Origin: Actinomycetes bacterium
GTDB lineage: Bacteria > Actinomycetota > Actinomycetes > S36-B12
Reading direction: 5' to 3'
Assembly: GCA_030425745.1 (NCBI GenBank)
Contig: JAUHZW010000026.1
Location: 1 to 15,000 of the forward strand
DNA: 15,000 nucleotides
Position numbers and translations under genes: made by a program. Shown here in pieces: positions 5,974-13,745 of the stretch. The number at the start of each line of letters is the position of its first letter. Positions within the stretch are counted from its first letter, which is position 1. The notes below the pieces were generated by a model. The model saw only the letters and a program-made list of their open reading frames with translations, did no database searches and had not been told where the DNA came from.

Positions 5974-8283
5974 TCAGACGCGGTAGGCGTCGTACACGCC
6001 CTCGACCTGGCGCACGGCCTTCAAGACCGAGCCAAGGTGCTTGGGGTCGGCCATCTCGAAGGTGAACCGTGACATCGCGATGCGATCGCGACTCGTGGTG
6101 ACCGCGGCGCTGAGGATGTTGACGTGCGTGTCCGAGAGGGCCCGGGTGACGTCCGACAGCAGGCGGGCCCGGTCGAGCGCCTCGACCTGGATGTTGACCA
6201 GATAGACGCTGTTGGCCGTGGGCGCCCACTCCACCTCCATCAGGCGCTCGGGTTCGGCCCGCAGGCCCGGCACGTTCACGCAGTCGGCCCGGTGCACCGA
6301 GACCCCCGCACCACGCGTGACGAAGCCGACGATGTCGTCGCCGGGCACCGGGGTGCAGCACTTCGCGAGCTTGACCCAGATGTCGTCGACACCCTTGACC
6401 ACCACACCGACATCACCGCTCGTGCGCGAACGCCGCTGCACCGAGCTCGGGCTCACCGTCTCGGCGACGTCATCCGCTGCGCCATCCACGCCGCCGGCGG
6501 AATCGACCAGACGCTTGACGATCGTCTCCGCGGAGATGCGCCCCTCGCCGACGGAGGCGTACAGAGCGGAGATGTCCTGCTGATGAAGGTCCACGGCGAT
6601 GACACTCAGGGCCTGGTTGGTCATCATGCGCTGGAGGGGCAGTCCCTGTTTGCGCATGGCCCGGACGATCAGGTCCTTGCCGTGTTCGACCGCCTCCTCG
6701 CGACGCTCCTTGGTGAACCAGGCCTTGATCTTCGAACGCGCCCGGCCCGACTGCACGAACTCCAGCCAGTCACGGCTCGGACCGGCACCCTCGGCCTTCG
6801 AGGTGAAGATCTCGACCACATCGCCGTTCTCCAGGGTCGAGTCCAGGGCCACGAGCTTGCCGTTGACCCGGGCACCGACGCAGCGGTGGCCCACCTCGGT
6901 GTGCACCGAGTACGCGAAGTCGACGGGCGTCGATGCCGACGCCAGGGCGACGACATCACCCTTGGGGGTGAAGACGAAGACCTCCGACGAGCCAAGGTCG
7001 TAGCGCAGGGAGTCCAGGAACTCCCCCGGGTCCTCGGTCTCGCGCTGCCACTCCACCAGCTGCCGCAGCCATGCGAAGTCATCCGGGCCGCCCTTGGACG
7101 GAGAACCCTGCTTGTAGCGCCAGTGCGCGGCGACGCCGTACTCGGCGGCACGGTGCATGTCATGGGTGCGGATCTGCAGTTCCACTGGCTTGCCGTCCGG
7201 CCCGATGACCGTCGTGTGCAACGACTGGTACATGTTGAACTTCGGCATCGCGATGAAGTCCTTGAAGCGCCCGGGCACCGGGCTCCACTTCGAGTGCACG
7301 ATGCCCAGGGCCGCGTAGCAGTCACGCACCGAATCGACGAGGATCCGCACCCCGACGAGGTCGTAGATGTCCGCGAAGTCACGGCCGCGGACGATCATCT
7401 TCTGGTACACGGAGTAGTAGTGCTTGGGACGACCGGTGACCGTGGCCTTGACCTTCGCCCCCTTCAGATCCGCCTCGATCTGGTTGATCGTGCGGGTGAG
7501 GTACTGGTCGCGGGACGGCGCACGCTGGCCCACCAGGCGAACGATCTCGTCGTACATCTTGGGATACAGGGTCGCGAAGGACAGGTCCTCCAGCTCCCAC
7601 TTGATGGCGTTCATCCCCAGCCGATGGGCCAGCGGGGCATAGATCTCAAGCGTCTCGCGCGCCTTGACCTGCTGCTTGGCCTCGGACATGTACCGCAGGG
7701 TGCGCATGTTGTGCAGTCGATCGGCGAGTTTGATCACCAGCACCCGGATGTCGCGCGCCATGGCCACGACCATCTTGCGCACAGTCTCCGCGGCCGACGC
7801 CTCGCCGTAGCGGACGTTGTCGAGCTTGGTGACGCCGTCCACGAGTTGGGCGATCTCGTCACCGAAGTCCTCTCGCAGGGCATCGAGCGCATAGCCGCAG
7901 TCCTCGACCGTGTCATGCAGGAGGGCGGCCGAGAGGGTGGAGTCCGTCATGCCCAGGTCGGCGAGGATCGTGGCGACCGCCAGCGGGTGGGTGATGTACG
8001 GCTCGCCCGAGCGTCGGGTCTGGTCACGGTGCAGGTACGCGGCCATGTCGTAGGCACGCTCCACCGTGCGGGTGTCCGCCTTCGGGTGGTACTTGCGGAG
8101 AGTGCGGAGGAGAGGCTCGAGCTCGGGTCGCCCCTGCCGGGATCCGGCGAGTCGCGCGAAGCGGCTGCGCAGGCCGCTGGAGTCGGGCGCCACGATCGCC
8201 GGGGCCGCAGTCTGCGACTCCGCTGCGAGGGGCTCCTCCTTGGCCAATGGGCCTCCCGACGATCCGCCCCGGGTGACGGGCAC
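5974..8283 (-). CDS. relA: Bifunctional (p)ppGpp synthetase/hydrolase (Rel)
   Basis: Makes (p)ppGpp from ATP and GTP/GDP when uncharged tRNA stalls ribosomes, and degrades it otherwise. From the GTG at 8283 it has 769 residues. The HD hydrolase domain (about 80-200) retains H99, H123-D124, the ED pair 127-128 and ADRLHN (187-192), so hydrolysis should be active. The synthetase domain (about 280-400) has GRPKHYYSVYQKM, RFKDFIAMPKFNMYQSLHTT (339-358) and VELQIRTHDMHR. Basic RFKD, rather than the acidic form of synthetase-only RelA, marks a bifunctional Rel. A TGS domain follows (433-495), then a helical region, the Cys-Cys block KCCTPVPGD (641-649) and a C-terminal ACT domain (about 693-768). 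The start is uncertain: GTG 8283 lies inside a hairpin, and TTG 8247, preceded by GGGAGG at 4 bases, would give 757 residues. relA is used here in the actinobacterial sense; the gene is also called rel. Confidence 0.95.
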   Translation of the reverse strand: MPVTRGGSSGGPLAKEEPLAAESQTAAPAIVAPDSSGLRSRFARLAGSRQGRPELEPLLRTLRKYHPKADTRTVERAYDMAAYLHRDQTRRSGEPYITHPLAVATILADLGMTDSTLSAALLHDTVEDCGYALDALREDFGDEIAQLVDGVTKLDNVRYGEASAAETVRKMVVAMARDIRVLVIKLADRLHNMRTLRYMSEAKQQVKARETLEIYAPLAHRLGMNAIKWELEDLSFATLYPKMYDEIVRLVGQRAPSRDQYLTRTINQIEADLKGAKVKATVTGRPKHYYSVYQKMIVRGRDFADIYDLVGVRILVDSVRDCYAALGIVHSKWSPVPGRFKDFIAMPKFNMYQSLHTTVIGPDGKPVELQIRTHDMHRAAEYGVAAHWRYKQGSPSKGGPDDFAWLRQLVEWQRETEDPGEFLDSLRYDLGSSEVFVFTPKGDVVALASASTPVDFAYSVHTEVGHRCVGARVNGKLVALDSTLENGDVVEIFTSKAEGAGPSRDWLEFVQSGRARSKIKAWFTKERREEAVEHGKDLIVRAMRKQGLPLQRMMTNQALSVIAVDLHQQDISALYASVGEGRISAETIVKRLVDSAGGVDGAADDVAETVSPSSVQRRSRTSGDVGVVVKGVDDIWVKLAKCCTPVPGDDIVGFVTRGAGVSVHRADCVNVPGLRAEPERLMEVEWAPTANSVYLVNIQVEALDRARLLSDVTRALSDTHVNILSAAVTTSRDRIAMSRFTFEMADPKHLGSVLKAVRQVEGVYDAYRV

Positions 8284-8316
8284 CCGGCCCCGCCGTCGCG
8301 GGGTGTCACCAGTCTA
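8272..8316 (-). promoter_or_regulatory. Compound hairpin and candidate -10 at the secF-relA junction
   Basis: On the minus strand TAGACT (8316-8311) is a -10 candidate, without a clear -35. It is followed at once by an inverted repeat with GGTGAC (8310-8305) pairing GTCACC (8277-8272). Nested inside is CCCCGC (8303-8298) pairing GCGGGG (8293-8288) around a 4-base loop. The first possible relA start (GTG 8283) lies inside this structure. It has no T tract, so it may be a weak secF terminator, an attenuator or a start-occluding leader hairpin. Confidence 0.45.
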
Positions 8317-8360
8317 CGGTGCCCCGCAGCGACACCTCGGTGATCGCCCGCGTCGGGCGG

Positions 8361-9479
8361 CTACTTCCGACGGGAACGCGGTCGTCGCCTCGGCTGGTTG
8401 CGGGGTGCCGAGCCGGCAGCGCTCGGGTCGATGGACACCGGCGCTGAGGAGCCATCTGGCTCCTCGCTGTCCGCCGCCGCACCGGCCGCCGTGGGGGCGC
8501 CGGTGGGCACTCGGCCCTGCTTGCGTCGGGCAAGGACGCGTGCCTGCAGGGCCTTGATCTCCGGCGACCGCTCCTTGAGGGTGACCAGGAAGGGCGTCGC
8601 GATGAAGATCGACGAATACGTACCGGCAGCCATGCCGATCGCGAGGACGACAGCGAGGTCGAGCAGAGTTCCCGCTCCGAGGAGCCCGGCGCCGACGACG
8701 ATGATCGCCACGACGGGAAGCAGTGCCACCACAGAGGTGTTGATGGACCGGACGAGCATCTGGTTGATCGCCAGGTTGGCCGCCTCGCCGAACGTCATCA
8801 CCGACTGCCCGGTGATGCCTCGGGTGTTCTCCTTGACCTTGTCGAACACCACCACGGTGTCGTACAGCGAGTAGCCGAGGATGGTCAGCAGGCCGATCAC
8901 CGTGGCGGGAGTGACCTCTAGCCCGGTCAGGGCGTAGATGCCCACCGTGATGACGAGGTCATGGGCGAGGGCGACGAGCGCACCGAGTGCCATACGCCAT
9001 TCGAAGTAGATCGACAGGAAGATCGTCACGAGCAGCAGGAAGATGACCAGGCCCTGCAGCGCCTTCCCGGAGATCTCCGCGCCCCAGGTCGGCCCGACCA
9101 CCTGGGCCTTGACCTCATCCTTGGGGATGCCACACGCGTCGGCGAGGATGCCGGCGACATCCGAGCTCTGGGCGGGAGTGAGCTCCTCGGTCTGCACCCG
9201 CACGGTGCCGCTGGCGGTCTCGGTGACGATGACCTGCGCGCCGGTGGCCTCCTCTGCCGTCGATCGGGCGTCCTCGACGGAGCAGGTCGCGTTGGGCAGG
9301 GAGAAGTCGGCGCCACCACGGAACTCGATGCCGAAGTTGAGTCCACGGAACACCAGCGCACCGATGGCCACCAGCAGGATGACCGCCGAGATGATGTACC
9401 AGGTGCGGCGACGTCCGACGAAGTCGTAGGAGACCTCACCCGCGTAGAGCTTGTGTCCGAGTCCTCCGAGCCTGCTCAT
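8361..9479 (-). CDS. secF: Protein translocase subunit SecF
   Basis: Inner-membrane partner of SecD that uses the proton gradient to help late steps of export through SecYEG; 372 residues. An N-terminal membrane segment (about 27-45) is followed by GIEFRGGADF (50-59), an extracytoplasmic P1-type domain (60-130) and VGPTWGAEIS (128-137). Five further membrane segments follow (about 140-300), with HDLVITVGIYALTG (173-186) and LGYSLYDTVVVFDKVKENTR (201-220) containing conserved Asp207. A long polar tail (about 303-372), Ala/Pro/Ser-rich and ending RRRPRSRRK, is predicted to be cytoplasmic and disordered. The start is the ATG overlapping the secD stop (ATGA). It has an excellent AAGGAGG 7 bases upstream; the 40-codon upstream in-frame extension lies within secD and is ignored. 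Confidence 0.96.
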   Translation of the reverse strand: MSRLGGLGHKLYAGEVSYDFVGRRRTWYIISAVILLVAIGALVFRGLNFGIEFRGGADFSLPNATCSVEDARSTAEEATGAQVIVTETASGTVRVQTEELTPAQSSDVAGILADACGIPKDEVKAQVVGPTWGAEISGKALQGLVIFLLLVTIFLSIYFEWRMALGALVALAHDLVITVGIYALTGLEVTPATVIGLLTILGYSLYDTVVVFDKVKENTRGITGQSVMTFGEAANLAINQMLVRSINTSVVALLPVVAIIVVGAGLLGAGTLLDLAVVLAIGMAAGTYSSIFIATPFLVTLKERSPEIKALQARVLARRKQGRVPTGAPTAAGAAADSEEPDGSSAPVSIDPSAAGSAPRNQPRRRPRSRRK

Positions 9480-11182
9480 GCGGACACCTCCTTGGTCGAC
9501 GATCCGCGTCTGGACCTCTTCGAGACGGCACCGGTCAGGGAGGCGCCGCCCAACCGGCCGGAATCCAGCCCCGTGAGCTTCGAGCCGCGTTGCATCCACG
9601 ACCAGCGGCCCATGATGACCACCAGCGGGTGGGTGAACCAGAACGCGATGAGGACGTCGATGAGGGTCGTGAGGCCGAGGACGAAGGCGAATCCACGCAC
9701 GCTGCCGACGGAGAGGAAGTACAGCACCACCGCCGCCAGCAGGGACACGAAGTCCGCCGCCAGCAGGGTGCGTCGGGCGCGGATCCAGCCGGAGTCGCAG
9801 GCCTGTCGCAGGGTGCGGCCCTCCCGGATCTCGTCACGGATGCGCTCGAAGTAGACGATGAAGGAGTCGGCCGTGATGCCGATCGCGACGATGGCCCCGG
9901 CGACGCCGGCGAGAGTCAGGGTGAGGCCGATCGCTTTGCTCAGAACGATGAAGGTCAGGTACAGCACCGCGGCCGCGATCGCCAGCGAGAGGACCGCCAC
10001 GATGCCGAGCGCCCGGTAATACACGATCAGGTAGATCGCGACCAGGAGAAGGCCGAGGAGACCGGCGATGATGCCGGCGCGGAGCTGGTCGTTGCCGACC
10101 GTGGGCGACACCGTGGTGATGTCGACCGGCTCCAAGGTCACCGGAAGCGCGCCGTACTTCAGCACGTTCGCGAGGTCGCGTGCCTCCTGCGCGGTGAAGT
10201 TGCCCTCGATCTGGGCGGATCCGCCGAGGATCGGCTCGTTGAAGCGGGGTGCCGAGGTGACCACACCGTCGAGAACGATGGCGAACGCGTTGCAGGGGCT
10301 GGCGCCGGTGCCGCACTCCGGGAGCGCGCTCAGCTCGGTCGAGGCATCGGCCAGGGCCGAGGCTCCCTCACCGTCGAACTCGAGCGAGACGACCCAGCCC
10401 ACGCCGTTCTGCGGGAGCACGGCGTTGGCATTCGTGACGTTGGTGCCCTTGATGAAAGCGGGCTGCAGGTTGTACTTGGCCGTGCCGGTCGTGTCACACG
10501 TGCCGAGCCACTTCTCCGGGTCATCCGGGCGTCCACCCCGGTAGTTCAGCGGGTCGGTGCAGTCCAGCGCCGCGACCTGCTCCTGGAACTCGGGGGTGTT
10601 GTCGTCCGCCTGCACCAGCGGAGCCGCCTCACCCTCTGCGGCTGCCGAGGCGGTCGCCTCGGGCGAGGGCGTCGGCTCATCGGCCGGGGCTTCCTCCGAC
10701 GCCGCATCCTCGGCACCGTCCTCGGTGCTGGCCTCCGGCGATGCCGACGCGTCCGGGGCGGCGGTCTCCTCGGCCGCAGTGGCCGGCGTGGGGGCGTAGA
10801 TGCCCCAGACCGGCCGGAAGTCCAGCAGGGCGGTGCGCTGCACCAGATCGACCACGCGATCCTGGTTCACCCCGGGAACGGACACCACGATCACCGCTCC
10901 GTCGCCCGAGCCCTGCGTGGTGACCTCGGCCTCGGCGACGCCGAGGCCGTCCACGCGCTGCCGGATGATGGAGACGGTCTGCTCGAGCTGCTCGTCAGTG
11001 ATCTCCGCACCCTCGGTGACGGGGGTGGGCTTCAGGATGACCTGGGTGCCGCCCTGGAGGTCGAGTCCGAGACGCACGCTGGAATCGGTGCCCGGCCAGA
11101 AGGCCCAGACCGCGAGGCCGACGATGAGTACGCCAAGGGCGACGAGCAGCCGAACCGGCTTGCTGGTGGGCTGGGGCGCCAC
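9476..11182 (-). CDS. secD: Protein translocase subunit SecD
   Basis: RND-like membrane protein acting with SecF and YajC on the outer face of SecYEG; 568 residues. Transmembrane segment 1 (about 11-29) precedes the signature GLDLQGGTQVIL (39-50) and the P1 domain. P1 is interrupted by an Ala/Glu/Pro/Ser-rich acidic insertion of about 65 residues (131-195). The second half of P1 ends in ALPVTLEPVDITTVSPTVG (345-363). Transmembrane segments 2-6 run from about 368 to 525 and include the proton-path region AIGITADSFIVYFERIRDE (433-451, conserved Asp439). The C-terminal tail is Ser/Arg-rich. The GTG start is supported by AAGGAG 4 bases upstream. The low-complexity insertion is of a kind seen in other actinobacterial SecD proteins. 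The 3' end overlaps secF as ATGA. Confidence 0.96.
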   Translation of the reverse strand: MAPQPTSKPVRLLVALGVLIVGLAVWAFWPGTDSSVRLGLDLQGGTQVILKPTPVTEGAEITDEQLEQTVSIIRQRVDGLGVAEAEVTTQGSGDGAVIVVSVPGVNQDRVVDLVQRTALLDFRPVWGIYAPTPATAAEETAAPDASASPEASTEDGAEDAASEEAPADEPTPSPEATASAAAEGEAAPLVQADDNTPEFQEQVAALDCTDPLNYRGGRPDDPEKWLGTCDTTGTAKYNLQPAFIKGTNVTNANAVLPQNGVGWVVSLEFDGEGASALADASTELSALPECGTGASPCNAFAIVLDGVVTSAPRFNEPILGGSAQIEGNFTAQEARDLANVLKYGALPVTLEPVDITTVSPTVGNDQLRAGIIAGLLGLLLVAIYLIVYYRALGIVAVLSLAIAAAVLYLTFIVLSKAIGLTLTLAGVAGAIVAIGITADSFIVYFERIRDEIREGRTLRQACDSGWIRARRTLLAADFVSLLAAVVLYFLSVGSVRGFAFVLGLTTLIDVLIAFWFTHPLVVIMGRWSWMQRGSKLTGLDSGRLGGASLTGAVSKRSRRGSSTKEVSA

Positions 11183-11234
11183 AGTGCTCCTTCGAGGGGT
11201 GAATCAGGGATCGGCCGGCACAGTCTAGGGGGGA
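11183..11234 (-). promoter_or_regulatory. yajC-secD gap with candidate -10 for secD
   Basis: The 52-base gap holds TAGACT on the minus strand (11227-11222), a TANNNT-type hexamer 39 bases upstream of the secD GTG. No -35 match is seen at 16-18 bp and no terminator hairpin follows yajC, so read-through from yajC into secD is likely, with at most an internal promoter. Confidence 0.25.
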
Positions 11235-11528
11235 CTAGTCCTCGTCCGCCGTATCCGGCTCCTCAACCTCAGCCGGCTGGATGACGCGAGCGACCGCAGC
11301 CGGCAGGATCCGGATGAAGACACCCGGAGAGATCTCCAGGCTCAGCTCCTCCTCCGTGACGACGGCCACCGTGCCGTAGATGCCGGCCGTGGTCATGACC
11401 TCGACGCCGGGCTGCAGGGACTCGATGAGCTGCCGCTGCTGGGCCTGACGCTGCTTGTTGGGTCGGATGATGAGGAAGTAGAAGGCCGCTGCGGCAGCGA
11501 CGATCAGGAGCAGGCTGAATGGATCCAT
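11235..11528 (-). CDS. yajC: Preprotein translocase subunit YajC
   Basis: Small single-pass membrane protein of 97 residues, the usual size, that associates with SecDF. The N-terminal hydrophobic segment MDPFSLLLIVAAAAAFYFLII (1-21) runs into the family signature RPNKQRQAQQRQLIESLQPG (22-41). The conserved GVEVMTTAGIYGTV stretch (41-54) and an SH3-like cytoplasmic domain come next, and the C-terminus is acidic. The ATG has GGAGG 5 bases upstream (11538-11534). The reading frame stays open upstream, but that part overlaps ruvB and is not protein-like. It begins 55 bp after ruvB and ends 52 bp before secD. Confidence 0.95.
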   Translation of the reverse strand: MDPFSLLLIVAAAAAFYFLIIRPNKQRQAQQRQLIESLQPGVEVMTTAGIYGTVAVVTEEELSLEISPGVFIRILPAAVARVIQPAEVEEPDTADED

Positions 11529-11546
11529 GGGCACCTCCGGGGTTGC

Positions 11547-11572
11547 ACGCCGTACGGCGTCCGATGAGGCTA
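11547..11572 (-). promoter_or_regulatory. Candidate -10 and 14-bp palindrome upstream of yajC
   Basis: In the 55-base ruvB-yajC gap, TAGCCT (11572-11567, minus strand) is a TANNNT-type -10 candidate. Six bases further is the perfect 14-bp palindrome ACGCCGTACGGCGT (11547-11560), which would sit at the transcription start and ends 9 bases before the yajC ribosome binding site. It may be a regulator site. With no loop, it is a poor terminator. Confidence 0.35.
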
Positions 11573-11583
11573 CCTGAGGACCT

Positions 11584-12606
11584 CTAGGACAGGTCGAGCG
11601 CCTGCTGGTCCGGATCGTCGTCCGGTGGTGCCGCCCCGAGGTGCTGCCATGCCAGAGCCGTGGCGACACGGCCCCGAGGGGTGCGGAGGATCATCCCGGT
11701 GCGGACGAGGAAGGGTTCGGACACCGTCTCGATGGTCTCGGGCTCCTCGCCCACGGCCACCGCCAGCGTGGACAGCCCGACCGGGCCACCGGCGAACCGG
11801 TGCACGAGGACGTCGAGCACCGACTGGTCGAGGCGGTCGAGGCCGAGGGTGTCGACCTCATAGAGGGCCAGCGCCTCGCGGGCGGAGCCGCGGGTGACGA
11901 CGCCGTCGCCATGCACCTGCGCCCAGTCCCGGACCCGGCGCAGCAGGCGATTGGCGATGCGCGGCGTGCCTCGGCACCGGCCGGCGATCTCCGCCACGCC
12001 GGCGGAGTCCACCGGCACCCCGAGCAGGTCCGCGGACCTGCTGATGATGACCTCCAGATCACCGCTGTCGTAGAAGTCCAGATGGGCCGTGAAGCCGAAG
12101 CGGTCGCGCAGCGGACTGGGCAGCAGGCCCGCGCGGGTGGTCGCACCGACGAGGGTGAACGGCTCGATCTCCAACGGGATGGCGGTGGCACCCGGGCCCT
12201 TGCCGACCACGACATCGACCCGGAAGTCCTCCATCGCGACGTAGAGCAGCTCCTCGGCCGCACGCGCCGTGCGGTGGATCTCATCGACGAACAACACCTC
12301 GCCGGGCTGCAGGCTCGACAGCACGGCCGCGAGATCGCCGGCGTGCTGCAGCGCCGGACCGGCCGTCATGCGCAGAGGCGCGCCCATCTCCGCCGCGATG
12401 ATGCCCGCGAGGGTCGTCTTGCCCAGCCCGGGCGGCCCGCTCAGGAGGACGTGGTCAGCGGGCCGCCCGCGCCGACCGGCCGCCTCGAGCACCAGTCCCA
12501 ACTGGGACTTCACCCGCTCCTGCCCCACGAACTCACCGAGCGTCGTGGGCCGCAGGGCGCCTTCGAGGGCGGCGTCCTCGGGGTCGGGGCCGGGTTCCAT
12601 GGTCAT
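11584..12606 (-). CDS. ruvB: Holliday junction branch migration ATPase RuvB
   Basis: Hexameric AAA+ motor that pumps DNA through the RuvA-bound Holliday junction; 340 residues, typical length. Walker A is GPPGLGKT (57-64), Walker B LFVDEIHR (105-112) and sensor 1 TLVGATTRAG (151-160). The following LRDRFG (166-171) carries the candidate arginine finger. Sensor 2 is GTPRIANRLLRR (213-224). The C-terminal winged helix (about 255-325) has GGPVGLSTLA and FLVRTGMILRTPRGR. The start ATG overlaps the ruvA stop as ATGA. A second ATG two codons later is possible but would lose the overlap. Confidence 0.98.
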   Translation of the reverse strand: MTMEPGPDPEDAALEGALRPTTLGEFVGQERVKSQLGLVLEAAGRRGRPADHVLLSGPPGLGKTTLAGIIAAEMGAPLRMTAGPALQHAGDLAAVLSSLQPGEVLFVDEIHRTARAAEELLYVAMEDFRVDVVVGKGPGATAIPLEIEPFTLVGATTRAGLLPSPLRDRFGFTAHLDFYDSGDLEVIISRSADLLGVPVDSAGVAEIAGRCRGTPRIANRLLRRVRDWAQVHGDGVVTRGSAREALALYEVDTLGLDRLDQSVLDVLVHRFAGGPVGLSTLAVAVGEEPETIETVSEPFLVRTGMILRTPRGRVATALAWQHLGAAPPDDDPDQQALDLS

Positions 12607-13223
12607 GAGCGGCTCAGCCCGCGCAGGGCCGCCTTGAGCAGCGCGGCGATGTCGGCATCGGCCCCCTGGGCGTCAGCCTCGGAGACGAGCTGCGGATCCA
12701 GGCCGGCGATCGCGCCCTCCGCATCCTTGGCGGACCAGCCCAGGGACACCAGACCAGCGGACACGGCCTCGGGCCAGGCGGACGATCGCGACATGGCTGA
12801 GGGCGCTGATCCGGTGCCCGTCGGAGCTCCCAGCCGATCGGTGAGCTCGAGGATCAGGCGCTGGGCCCCCTTGCGTCCGATGCCCGGCACCTTCGTCAGG
12901 GCCGCCTCGTCGGACTGGGCGACGGCGCGGCGCAGGTCGTCGGGCGACAACGTTCCCAGCAGGGCGAGGGCGATGCGCGGGCCGATCCCGCTCACGGTCT
13001 GCACCTTCTCGAAGGTGTCGCGCTCGTCGGCCTCAGGGAAGCCGTACAGCGTCCAGCCGTCCTCGCGGACCACCATGGTGGTCAGCAGCTCGGTGTGCTC
13101 CCCCACGCGCACCGCGGCCGCCGCTGACGGCGTGCACTGGACGCGGACGCCCACCGACCCGAGGTCGATGACGAGCGAGTCGACAGCGGCGTGGACGACG
13201 GTGCCGCGGACGAAGGAGATCAT
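12603..13223 (-). CDS. ruvA: Holliday junction DNA helicase subunit RuvA
   Basis: Tetrameric protein that binds and flattens Holliday junctions and loads RuvB; 206 residues. Domain I is an OB fold (1-62, starting MISFVRGTVV). Domain II has two helix-hairpin-helix motifs, TVSGIGPRIALALL (76-89) and KVPGIGRKGAQRLILEL (111-127). After a flexible linker (132-148), domain III (about 149-204) is the RuvB-contacting segment. The start overlaps the ruvC stop as ATGA and the end overlaps ruvB as ATGA. No close ribosome binding site is visible, which fits translational coupling. The frame is open 17 codons further upstream inside ruvC, but MISFVRG is the family start. Confidence 0.97.
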   Translation of the reverse strand: MISFVRGTVVHAAVDSLVIDLGSVGVRVQCTPSAAAAVRVGEHTELLTTMVVREDGWTLYGFPEADERDTFEKVQTVSGIGPRIALALLGTLSPDDLRRAVAQSDEAALTKVPGIGRKGAQRLILELTDRLGAPTGTGSAPSAMSRSSAWPEAVSAGLVSLGWSAKDAEGAIAGLDPQLVSEADAQGADADIAALLKAALRGLSRS

Positions 13224-13732
13224 CGGCTCGCCGCCAGGGCCTCCGCGAGTCGCCGCTGGCCCGCACCCCGCCACACGTGGCAGATCGCGATGGCCACGGC
13301 ATCGGCGGCATCGGCGGGCTTCGGGGCGGCCTCCAGCTTGAGCAGTCGGGTGACCATGGAGGTGACCTGGGCCTTGTCGGCACGCCCGCTGCCCGTGATG
13401 GCGGCCTTCACCTCCGTCGGCGTGTGCAGGGCCACCGGCAGGCCACGACTCCCCGCGAGCAGCAGACCCATCGCTGCCGCCTGGGCCGTGCCCATCGCGG
13501 TGCGCACGTTGTGCTGGCTGAACACCCGCTCGATCGCGATGGCATCGGGGGCGTAGGTGTCCGCGAGGTCCGTGAGCTCAGTGTGGACGCGGGTGAGGCG
13601 CTCCTCGATCGGGGCTTTCGCATCGGTGCGGATCACGCCGATGAACGCGGCTGAGAGCGTGCGACCGGGGGCACCGTCGACCACCGCCACCCCGCATCGG
13701 GTCAGGCCGGGATCGATGCCCAGGACACGCAT
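13220..13732 (-). CDS. ruvC: Holliday junction resolvase RuvC
   Basis: Dimeric, metal-dependent endonuclease that nicks Holliday junctions symmetrically; 170 residues. The RNase H-like acidic residues are visible: D7 in MRVLGIDPG, E68 in IAIERVF, and D141 with D144 in PADAADAVAIAICH. First gene of ruvC-ruvA-ruvB. The ATG is supported by GGAGG 6 bases upstream (13743-13739) and by the family N-terminus; an ATG 7 codons upstream at 13753 lies inside the LexA box and is unlikely. The LexA box 13 bases ahead of the start predicts induction by DNA damage, as known for ruvC in M. tuberculosis. Confidence 0.98.
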   Translation of the reverse strand: MRVLGIDPGLTRCGVAVVDGAPGRTLSAAFIGVIRTDAKAPIEERLTRVHTELTDLADTYAPDAIAIERVFSQHNVRTAMGTAQAAAMGLLLAGSRGLPVALHTPTEVKAAITGSGRADKAQVTSMVTRLLKLEAAPKPADAADAVAIAICHVWRGAGQRRLAEALAASR

Positions 13733-13745
13733 GGGACACCTCCGT

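Noticed and set aside
6124..8343. A 739-codon open frame antisense to relA on the plus strand, and similar long antisense frames opposite hisS (1447-2988), secD (9590-11284) and ruvA/ruvB (11641-13341).
   Set aside because: These come from high GC content. The translations are rich in Arg, His, Gly, Ala and Asp without domains, and the opposite strand encodes clear conserved proteins.
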